NCBI GenBank assembly: GCA_902782625.1
Contig: CACZNZ010000605.1
Location: 1-6,944, forward strand
DNA length: 6,944 nucleotides
Source: an uncultured Lachnospiraceae bacterium
GTDB taxonomy: Bacteria > Bacillota > Clostridia > Lachnospirales > Lachnospiraceae
Direction of reading: 5' to 3'
The notes beneath the pieces were generated by a model that was not told the DNA's origin, did no database searches, and saw nothing but the letters and a program-made list of their open reading frames with translations. A program made the position numbers and the translations under genes. Shown piece by piece: positions 1-5,736 of the stretch. The stretch's first letter is position 1. Every line of letters starts with the position of its first letter.

Positions 1-157
1 GATCACCCTTTTTGACAAGAGGCTTGCAAGGTGCGCCGATGTTCTGCGACATCGAGATCTTTACAACATCCGGGACGGGCATTACCTCTGTCGCACATCC
101 GGCCGTATTCTTGTAGTGGCCAACATGTACGCTATTCAAATGCTTAGCACCAAACAT
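1..157 (-). CDS. rnfC: RnfC N-terminus, electron transport complex subunit C (3' part outside window)
   Basis: The first 52 codons of a gene start at ATG 157-155 and run off the left edge. Visible protein features are VHVGHYKNTA near residue 10, then a PVPDVV stretch, then SMSQNIGAPCKPLVKKGD at about residues 35-52. This is the order found at the N-terminus of RnfC proteins (H-x-x-x-KN-T-A, a P-x-P segment, then S-Q-H-I-G-A-P-x-x-P-x-V-x-x-GD). RnfC is the peripheral NADH-binding, iron-sulfur subunit of the Rnf complex, which couples ferredoxin oxidation and NAD reduction to ion pumping across the membrane; in clostridia it is usually the first gene of rnfCDGEAB. Asn replaces the usual His in the SQHIGAP motif. 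The start is supported by a strong Shine-Dalgarno site 7 nt upstream. RnfC-like relatives such as PrdC or PduS are alternatives, because the Fe-S and NADH/FMN regions are not visible. Confidence 0.85.
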   Translation of the reverse strand, partial: MFGAKHLNSVHVGHYKNTAGCATEVMPVPDVVKISMSQNIGAPCKPLVKKGD

Positions 158-164
158 TGATGTT

Positions 165-170
165 CCCCCT
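165..170 (-). promoter_or_regulatory. Shine-Dalgarno site of rnfC
   Basis: The minus strand reads AGGGGG, then seven bases (AACATCA), then the ATG of rnfC. This is the strongest ribosome binding site in the window and fixes the rnfC start. Confidence 0.8.
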
Positions 171-208
171 TTTCTGGTTATTAATGTAGTTACACTCACT
201 TCTTTGCT

Positions 209-214
209 ATTATA
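209..214 (-). promoter_or_regulatory. Candidate -10 box of an rnfC promoter
   Basis: The minus strand carries a perfect TATAAT at 214-209. It would start transcription near 202 and leave a leader of about 45 nt before the rnfC ATG at 157, a reasonable length. The matching -35 region at 17 nt spacing reads TACAAT (237-232), a poor match to TTGACA, so the call rests mainly on the -10 hexamer and its position. The surrounding gap is AT-rich, so a chance match is possible. Confidence 0.4.
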
Positions 215-330
215 AGGCGTAAAAACTTTAAATTGTATAATAATTAGTTCTATTTACACTTCTTTTGTGTTCCAATTCACGAACAATTTATTGCATTTTG
301 CATTAACCGTCTGCAAAACAAGCTTTCCTG

Positions 331-352
331 GCCGGTAGACTGGCGTTTTTTT
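331..352 (+). terminator. Hairpin with T-tract, plus-strand orientation
   Basis: On the plus strand GCCGG (331-335) pairs with CTGGC (340-344) around a TAGA loop, with one G-U pair. One base (G345) and seven T's (346-352) follow. The stem is only 5 bp, so this would be a weak intrinsic terminator. In the minus direction the same stem has an A-C mismatch and no U-run, so it does not serve the operon ending here. It might stop antisense transcription from entering the operon, or end a short plus-strand transcript. Confidence 0.3.
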
Positions 353-1995
353 CACGAATCATAACCGTACATCTGATCAAGAAACAGAAATCTTCCGTTG
401 ATCCAGCGTCTGATCGCAGAATAGGTGTCGTTCTTATCCACGGCGTACCACTTGCGTGAATTTCTCTCGAAAGCTCCGCTTTTTTCAAGATAATTCCTCT
501 CCTCTTCGAAAAGAGAATTTATGTATTCCGGGCTTATGCCGTCATTTCTCCATTTTTTCCATTTAGCAGCTGTTTCTTCTCGGAGTCCGTCTATGATGGT
601 CGAAAGTCTTACATAACCGTAATCCCTGTCATAACGGATTTTGTATGCGTCCGTAGAATCTGCAAGAAATACTGTGTTGAGTTGATCCGGATTCCATTTG
701 AACTGATCACCAAACGTATAGTTAAGATCCCATATTGTTTCATTGAGGGTATAGCCCCCTCTTCCGTCATTATATGCAGCAATGAATACATTTTTCCAAG
801 TGTTGTCCCCTGCCCTGGTCATCTCACAGAACAGTTCATGTACAATAAAATTGTCCATATTAAGGGTGATACTGGCTTTATTCATTTCTGACATATCCCC
901 GGTCTCGAACACCATATCCTGATAGAACTGAAAAGGATCATAAATACATTCGCTTCTCGGTCCTTTAGGGTATTTCAATTCAAGATAGCTGGAACCGTTC
1001 CTGTTCAAGATTTCTTCCTTTCCGTTATAATCAGAGAGTCTCCCAGGAAAATCAATCTCTTCATACCAAGTGTCCACTTTATACAGAAAATCTCCCGGTT
1101 TCATTCCCATGAGCTTTTTGTCTACCGGATACATTAGTCCATAGATGCCCAAATATTCGCTATTGAGAATCAATTCACAGTATTCAATCTGTGATGATGC
1201 AACAGGATTTTCTTCCATATAATTGACCCGTTTCCAAAGATCATAACATATCTTTTCTCTCGCGAGGCTTCTATCCGTATACATGGAATTCAGAATCCAA
1301 TCGTCGTCTTTTCGAAGGCCGAGGAAACTCTTTTTAACGGACTCGGAACCAGTCTCCTTCAATTCCACGCGATAACTTTTCTTGTCAAACAGAATTGATG
1401 TTGATCCCCTTATATGAAATGAACAGGATGATTTCTGATATTCCTTTCTGTATGGATCGAACACACTGATCTTTCCTGTATATTCCTCGCCAAGATTTAC
1501 TTTACCTTCCCTATTGTACATACAAACTACCGGAAGACCGGTAAATACAAGATCACATTCCATGTAGTCCTTGTCAGATACAAGTGCTGTTTTAAAGGTT
1601 ATGTTCTCTTCTATGCACTGTTTTTTCCCGTTGCTGTTGCCATTCATGATGTAAATCCGCTTATAAGGAGCTTTACAGGAAAATGAACCGGTCCATATAT
1701 CGATCTCACTATCCTGTGGAATAAAAACAGTATTTTCCAACTCATCATAGGGAACTGTCATTTCCTCAAATGTCAATACTGAAGAATCAAACTCCAACTG
1801 TTTCTTTCCGGAGATCACGTCAGTATATTGTTTTTCATCCACAAAGCATGATTCAACAGCCTTTTTTTCTTGAAAAAAAGCCTCAACAGCCCCTCCTTGT
1901 CGGAAGGGGTCTGTCAAGGCACCCGACGCAGCGGCAAACGCCGCTGCGCATAATAGTACGATCATGAATACTAACGCTAGTTCGTCTTTTTTCAT
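352..1995 (-). CDS. CotH kinase family protein, membrane-anchored or secreted
   Basis: The protein has 547 aa from ATG 1995, or 555 aa from TTG 2019; residue numbers here use the longer form. A basic start and one hydrophobic segment (about 14-34, ending AAASGA) indicate a signal peptide or membrane anchor, so the rest should lie outside the cell. The CotH family shows at LPVVCMYN (162-169), HIRGSTSILFDKKSYRVEL (202-220), the LGL-K-DDDWIL stretch (233-243), LILNSEYLGIYGL (283-295), a helix with AGDNTWKN (403-410) and WDLNYTFG (430-437). B. subtilis CotH is an atypical kinase that phosphorylates spore-coat proteins CotB and CotG; many relatives are surface proteins of unknown substrate. The usual WDxD metal motif reads WDLN here (Asn433). 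The gene starts 4 nt after the Wzz-type gene and has no clear ribosome site, which suggests translational coupling. It is the last gene of the operon. The family is clear; kinase activity is not certain. Confidence 0.88.
   Translation of the reverse strand: MKKDELALVFMIVLLCAAAFAAASGALTDPFRQGGAVEAFFQEKKAVESCFVDEKQYTDVISGKKQLEFDSSVLTFEEMTVPYDELENTVFIPQDSEIDIWTGSFSCKAPYKRIYIMNGNSNGKKQCIEENITFKTALVSDKDYMECDLVFTGLPVVCMYNREGKVNLGEEYTGKISVFDPYRKEYQKSSCSFHIRGSTSILFDKKSYRVELKETGSESVKKSFLGLRKDDDWILNSMYTDRSLAREKICYDLWKRVNYMEENPVASSQIEYCELILNSEYLGIYGLMYPVDKKLMGMKPGDFLYKVDTWYEEIDFPGRLSDYNGKEEILNRNGSSYLELKYPKGPRSECIYDPFQFYQDMVFETGDMSEMNKASITLNMDNFIVHELFCEMTRAGDNTWKNVFIAAYNDGRGGYTLNETIWDLNYTFGDQFKWNPDQLNTVFLADSTDAYKIRYDRDYGYVRLSTIIDGLREETAAKWKKWRNDGISPEYINSLFEEERNYLEKSGAFERNSRKWYAVDKNDTYSAIRRWINGRFLFLDQMYGYDS
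1853..1891. repeat. 9-bp direct repeats flanking an A7/T7 hairpin inside the CotH gene
   Basis: TCAACAGCC occurs at 1853-1861 and 1883-1891 (plus strand), exactly 30 bp apart. Between them CTTTTTTT (1861-1868) and AAAAAAAG (1873-1880) form a perfect 8-bp inverted repeat with a CTTG loop. The DNA encodes the repeated AVE around residues 44-56 of the CotH-like protein. A deletion between the direct repeats would remove ten codons in frame; slippage in either 7-base run would shift the frame. Confidence 0.7.
1927..1948 (-). repeat. GC-rich 9-bp hairpin in the signal-peptide codons of the CotH gene
   Basis: CGCAGCGGC (1927-1935) and GCCGCTGCG (1940-1948) are perfectly complementary around a 4-base loop. 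In the mRNA this stem begins about 48 nt after ATG 1995 and encodes the Ala-rich AAAFAAA segment. There is no U-run on either side, so it is not a terminator. It may simply reflect Ala codons arranged symmetrically, or it may influence translation or mRNA stability. Confidence 0.65.
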
Positions 1996-1999
1996 CTTT

Positions 2000-3331
2000 T
2001 TAATAATACACTGTACCAAGCAGTTCCGCGCCGCTGTCAGCGATCAGTCCAATCTCATTGCGTATACCGTTATAAGATGACCGTCCCACTTCTTCGACGA
2101 TGACCACACCCTTCATTTCTCTGAGTTTTCTGTAAGACTCAGCGTCTTTTACGATGTTTGGAAGACTTACAAAACTCAGTCCGCCTTTAGTCTTGGCAGT
2201 CTGCTTATTAAGCTTCGCAGCAAGATCATTAAGTTTCTTTGCTGATAACGTACCAGCGATACCAATCTCTTTGTCAGCCATTGAGGCTGTGCAGCTCTCA
2301 AGCCGCGCGAGCATGTAGTCCAGATCGGCTTCGCTTTCAGTATTTCCATCAGAAAAATCCGCCAATGTTCTCAATCCAAACTCCCCGTCGATCTCATCGC
2401 TCGAAAGGACGGCACCTCTGTACAGCACAAGACAGATCAGAGCGATAGCCATCAGGCATGCACCTCCAACAAATCCCACAATGCCGAGTTTGATTCCATT
2501 CTTCAACATGTATTTTGGGGAATACTGAGGGACAGAAGCAGGTTTAACAAGCTGTGACAACTGACTTTGCGCAGTACGAAGTGATGTCTGCATTCTGGTA
2601 AGTGAATCGGTACTGGCCTCCTGCAGGGTCTTGATATTGGGTTCCACAACTGTTTGCGTGCCAAGGCCATATACTTCAATATCAAAATCTCCAAAGTTGG
2701 AGAATACTTCTTTTCTGCCTATTACAGTTTCAAGAAGATCATCTCTGATTGCTTCTGCTTGTGCTTCATTCTCGCCTCGCACTACGACAGTCATATTCCC
2801 GCCTTGCGCATATATTCTCAAATACAGAAGTTCATTGAGGTTAGCAGAATTCATATTCTGGTTTTTCGCCACAATCGTACTTGTATCCCCATAATATATC
2901 TCATCGTAAATTGAGTATAGCAAAGCGTAAATATTGTTATCTGTCATTGTAGTGTCACCTTTAGGCACTACTCTGACTTGAGCTGTTGCAATAGGACAAT
3001 TAAAGGGATCGATCTGCATTGAAGGAGCTGATTGAATATACTCAAGCCGAGTACTAATGCCTGACTGGATTTCGGCAATAGACTTATTATAATCAGAAAT
3101 ATTGGTATTATACATATCCAGGTTGTTTTTATATGTATCGTAAGTCTTAATCATCTCATCCTTTTTGGAATGGATCGACATGATCTTGTACATGCCAAAG
3201 AATATGCTCAGGATCACTCCTGCAAGAAGGATCAGCTTCCATTTTCTGCTTACGCATTGCAACAGTTTCTCAACGCTGACCTGTCTCGAAGTTCCCTCTT
3301 CTCTGAAATCATAATAATCTTTCTGTGTCAA
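2000..3331 (-). CDS. Wzz-type polysaccharide chain-length/co-polymerase protein with degenerate BY-kinase-like C-terminus
   Basis: The 443-aa protein has the layout of Gram-positive chain-length regulators (CpsC/Wzz family). It has a cytoplasmic N-terminus with SVEKLLQCVSRKWKLI (about 19-34), TM1 (about 33-50), an extracytoplasmic domain with helical, Asn/Gln-rich stretches (about 55-275), a Pro-containing approach (KPASVPQYSP), TM2 (about 281-304) and a cytoplasmic tail. After TM2, SSDEIDGEFGLRTLADF matches the usual start of the cytoplasmic region. Residues 353-443 resemble a compressed BY-kinase domain: a strand IGIAG, AKK where a P-loop would have GK(S/T), SLPN where Walker B has DTPP, and VVIVEEVGRSSYNGI...GAELLGTVYY like the last strands of CpsD. 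Both Walker motifs are lost, so ATP hydrolysis is unlikely. Such proteins set polymer length together with Wzy. The start is TTG, 8 nt after an AAAGG motif. It lies 51 nt after the transglutaminase gene and 4 nt before the CotH gene. Confidence 0.82.
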   Translation of the reverse strand: MTQKDYYDFREEGTSRQVSVEKLLQCVSRKWKLILLAGVILSIFFGMYKIMSIHSKKDEMIKTYDTYKNNLDMYNTNISDYNKSIAEIQSGISTRLEYIQSAPSMQIDPFNCPIATAQVRVVPKGDTTMTDNNIYALLYSIYDEIYYGDTSTIVAKNQNMNSANLNELLYLRIYAQGGNMTVVVRGENEAQAEAIRDDLLETVIGRKEVFSNFGDFDIEVYGLGTQTVVEPNIKTLQEASTDSLTRMQTSLRTAQSQLSQLVKPASVPQYSPKYMLKNGIKLGIVGFVGGACLMAIALICLVLYRGAVLSSDEIDGEFGLRTLADFSDGNTESEADLDYMLARLESCTASMADKEIGIAGTLSAKKLNDLAAKLNKQTAKTKGGLSFVSLPNIVKDAESYRKLREMKGVVIVEEVGRSSYNGIRNEIGLIADSGAELLGTVYY

Positions 3332-3338
3332 AGCTTTT

Positions 3339-3346
3339 TCCTTTCT
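3339..3346 (-). promoter_or_regulatory. Shine-Dalgarno site deciding the TTG start of the Wzz-type gene
   Basis: The minus strand reads AGAAAGGA, with 8 nt between AAAGG and TTG 3331-3329. No ATG, GTG or other start codon near this site is better placed, and the TTG keeps the conserved N-terminal segment before TM1. This supports a TTG start. Confidence 0.7.
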
Positions 3347-3382
3347 GCTTATAGCAAACCTGTTACACCGACTACAGAACCG

Positions 3383-4285
3383 TTAATCCGCGACCGGGAT
3401 CAAAAGTGCGATCCCTTCCGTTTCTCTCTTGTGGTCTTTACTCATTTCTACGGTCGTCAGGTCAAAATATTGTCCGCTACTTATTCCTTCAGATACAGTA
3501 TCCCAGGAGGGATCAGATTCGTGCCATTTTCCATCCCAGAATACCAGGTTCCATACATGAGGCATCCCATCACCCACACCGGGGATCAGAATACACCGGA
3601 TCCCGCACCTGTCAAGTAAGTACTTGTAAGTCAGTGCGAATCCGTCACAGACGGCTTTTTTCTCACATACGGCTCCGTACGCTGTATGCTCATTTTGGAG
3701 AGTGCTGTCATACAGCGCCTCTTCCTCATATTTAGTTCCGTCAGTGAGACAGTTGTATAAGACCCGAGCCTTTTCCCTGTTTTCTTCCACGCCCGAAATA
3801 CTGCTGAGGATCTCCCCGGAAGCAGTATCAAACTCACGCACCATTGCATCCAGTTCAGAAGCAGACTCCGGGATTGGTATCACGCTCACAGCATCAGCCG
3901 TTTCCTTCCCTCCGCTGCTGCCGCCTACCCTGTAATTATATGAGCTGCTGAGCCAGAATATTTCCGGGTGATCGTACAAAAATCCCTGATAGACCATGGA
4001 CAAGTCTGAAACCGGTATTTCTGTCTCTTTTCCCGATTTGTCTTTTATAGGGACCGGTTTGCTGTCGAAAGGCTTTCCCGCGCTGATCCTGAATGCGTCA
4101 TAGGCGGCCATCTCCGCCTCGTTAAATGATTTATAAAACCATTCGAAGCCTTCTTCCTGACTCATATTCGCTGCTTCTTTCGAACTCTCCGCTTCTGCAG
4201 AGGCAGTGCAGCCTGAAAGAATGCTCGTTGCGATAAAAGTTGCGAATAGAATGGCGGCAGTCTTTCGCAGCCTCAGCTGCTTCAT
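3383..4285 (-). CDS. Transglutaminase-like lipoprotein
   Basis: The 300-aa protein starts with a lipoprotein signal: basic residues, a hydrophobic core and the lipobox LSGC, with Cys26 as the likely lipidated residue. It should therefore sit on the outer face of the membrane. The middle (about 95-120, QGFLYDHPEIFWLSSSYNY) is typical of Firmicutes transglutaminase-like proteins. The catalytic core is intact: Cys213 in AVCDGFA, His243 in MPHVWNLV, Asp258 in ESDPSWD, followed by GQYFDLTTVEMSKDH, the usual end of the fold. Members of this superfamily act as cross-linking enzymes, thiol proteases or peptidases, so the exact reaction and substrate cannot be told from sequence. Its ATG overlaps the wzx stop (ATGA), and a good ribosome site lies inside wzx, so it is firmly part of the polysaccharide operon. 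Its place between flippase and chain-length genes is unusual. Confidence 0.87.
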   Translation of the reverse strand: MKQLRLRKTAAILFATFIATSILSGCTASAEAESSKEAANMSQEEGFEWFYKSFNEAEMAAYDAFRISAGKPFDSKPVPIKDKSGKETEIPVSDLSMVYQGFLYDHPEIFWLSSSYNYRVGGSSGGKETADAVSVIPIPESASELDAMVREFDTASGEILSSISGVEENREKARVLYNCLTDGTKYEEEALYDSTLQNEHTAYGAVCEKKAVCDGFALTYKYLLDRCGIRCILIPGVGDGMPHVWNLVFWDGKWHESDPSWDTVSEGISSGQYFDLTTVEMSKDHKRETEGIALLIPVAD

Positions 4286-5736
4286 GTAATCTTCCTCTTT
4301 CTCTTCAGGATCTTTCCCATCAGGAGATCTGTCACGAAGCTGTCACGCAGAAGCGTGATCGCCGCGCAGTATACGCTAAAACCGACTACAATCTCCGCAA
4401 GTAGTGCAATTATATCAGATGAGACAGCGCCGTCAAGTGCCTTGATCACGATCAGCATGATCACGCCAGCAATCAGCTTCTTCCAGCTGTATTTTACGAT
4501 CGTATCCACCATGAGATAACCGTTGCAGTGTCTAAGGTAAAGAACCGTAATGACAGTCTCAGCGATAAGCGATGCCACAATTGCGCCGTATCCCCAATAT
4601 CTGGGGATCAGGACAAGGTTCAGCAGCAGGTTTACAACCGCTCCGATAATGATATACCCGGCACTGAGTTTCCTGTATCCGGCAGGCGTATAGTACTGTG
4701 AGCCCAAACAGTTACTAATACCAATAATGATAACGATCGGGCTCATCAGGACGAGCATGGTCACTACTCTCTCATAACCCGGTCCTAAGAACACAGGAAC
4801 GAATCTCTTTGCAACGCCGATCATCCCAAAGCAGATTCCGATTCCCATAAAAAGGATATAATTGGTGGAATCGGCGATCCTCTCCTTGATCTCATCATAT
4901 TTCTTCTCCGCGAAGAGGAATGACAGTCTCGATCCCAGAACCATGTTAAGGGATGAGAAGGTCAGCGCTTTCATCATATTAACGATCTGCATCGTGTAAT
5001 GATAGCATCCGTTTTCTGCCTTATTCCTGGTGATCACGCCGATCAGAGTTCTGTCAAGAACTGTATAGACACTGGTCGCCACAGTAGGCACGAAATAGAT
5101 CAGGGTCTCGTGAAAATGCTTGCGGAAGGTAAGCGTCCGGAAATCCACCTTTTCCACAAACCGGGGTATATATAGCCACATGGACAGATTCCCGATCATC
5201 ATGGACGCTATAATAATGATGATATACAGTAAGAGGTCATCCTCTTTTTTGACAAAGAGGAACATGAGGACTACTCCGATCAGTTTGCAGGCTGCGTTCT
5301 TGGTAACAGTGTACTTAAACTGCTCCATTCCTGCAAAGAACCAGGAAATATCAAACATTGTGGAGAGAAGTCCCATTGTAAGTACAAGATAGATCACCTT
5401 GTACTGCGGAGTAAGCGCTATAAAAATGAACCAGACAGCTATGCAGACAGATGATGTCATGACTGTCATCAATTCAATCTCCCAGAACAGCTTGCTTCTC
5501 ATCGCGGCGTCATCCCTGACTCTTGCGATCTCTCTGACACCGTAGGATGCTGTCCCGAGGGCTGCGAACATGGCAAAATATGTCATGATCGAATTCGTAT
5601 AATCATATACACCGCTTTGGTCAGGTCCCAGCACTCTCGCTATATATGGTGCTGTGATGATAGGCAGAATGATCAGCAGCATCTGATAGAGCGTACTGAT
5701 CGCAATATTCTTCTTTAAACTAGGCTGCGTGTTCAA
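4282..5736 (-). CDS. wzx: Wzx-type lipid-linked oligosaccharide flippase (polysaccharide biosynthesis protein, MOP superfamily)
   Basis: This is a 484-aa polytopic membrane protein starting at TTG 5736. It has a dozen or more hydrophobic segments, ends in a basic KRKRK tail, and has the usual length for Wzx. Family marks are an N-terminal SLKKNIAISTLYQML, TAPYIARVLGP (about 28-38), YGVREIARVRD (about 65-75) and FDISWFFAGMEQFKYT (about 128-143), which is close to the DxSWFFxGxExF motif of Gram-positive Wzx proteins. It should move undecaprenyl-linked repeat units from the inner to the outer face of the membrane for Wzy. The frame is open up to an ATG at 5832, but that would add 32 Ser/Gly-rich residues without hydrophobic or family character and overlap wzy by 113 nt. 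The TTG has a strong ribosome site and overlaps wzy by only 17 nt, so I chose it. The TGA stop overlaps the next ATG. Confidence 0.9.
   Translation of the reverse strand: MNTQPSLKKNIAISTLYQMLLIILPIITAPYIARVLGPDQSGVYDYTNSIMTYFAMFAALGTASYGVREIARVRDDAAMRSKLFWEIELMTVMTSSVCIAVWFIFIALTPQYKVIYLVLTMGLLSTMFDISWFFAGMEQFKYTVTKNAACKLIGVVLMFLFVKKEDDLLLYIIIIIASMMIGNLSMWLYIPRFVEKVDFRTLTFRKHFHETLIYFVPTVATSVYTVLDRTLIGVITRNKAENGCYHYTMQIVNMMKALTFSSLNMVLGSRLSFLFAEKKYDEIKERIADSTNYILFMGIGICFGMIGVAKRFVPVFLGPGYERVVTMLVLMSPIVIIIGISNCLGSQYYTPAGYRKLSAGYIIIGAVVNLLLNLVLIPRYWGYGAIVASLIAETVITVLYLRHCNGYLMVDTIVKYSWKKLIAGVIMLIVIKALDGAVSSDIIALLAEIVVGFSVYCAAITLLRDSFVTDLLMGKILKRKRKIT
4291..4298 (-). promoter_or_regulatory. Shine-Dalgarno site of the transglutaminase gene, inside wzx
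   Basis: AGAGGAAG on the minus strand lies 5 nt from ATG 4285 (8 nt counted from AGAGG). The bases also encode part of the basic KRKRK tail of the flippase. With the ATGA overlap this indicates translational coupling. Confidence 0.75.

Larger units (their letters stand above)
158..351. other. Intergenic region between the polysaccharide operon and rnfC
   Basis: This AT-rich stretch of 194 bp is the only sizeable non-coding region. It holds the rnfC ribosome site and -10 box, a second TATAAT on the plus strand (236-241), two copies of the 9-mer CACTTCTTT (197-205 and 257-265, plus strand), and a hairpin with a T-run facing the plus strand (331-352). I see no convincing intrinsic terminator for the minus-strand operon that ends at 352: no minus-strand hairpin is followed by a proper U-run. 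Read-through into rnfC or factor-dependent termination is therefore possible. Confidence 0.6.

Noticed and set aside
308..343. Minus-strand stem (CC-GTCT with AGAC-GG, one bulge) as terminator of the operon
   Set aside because: The loop is about 24 nt and the stem is followed by TTAATGC rather than a U-run.
1895..1915. CCCC...GGGG inverted repeat near the start of the CotH gene
   Set aside because: The stem is short and interrupted and lies in coding sequence with no U-run; I see no reason to give it a function.
3348..3353. TATAAG on the minus strand as an internal promoter for the Wzz-type gene
   Set aside because: Transcription would begin at about 3341, inside the ribosome site of the gene, and no -35 match lies at proper spacing.
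3170..3619. 149-codon open frame on the plus strand
   Set aside because: It is antisense to the ends of two well-supported genes, spans their junction, has no ribosome site or recognisable domain, and its protein looks like an out-of-frame shadow.
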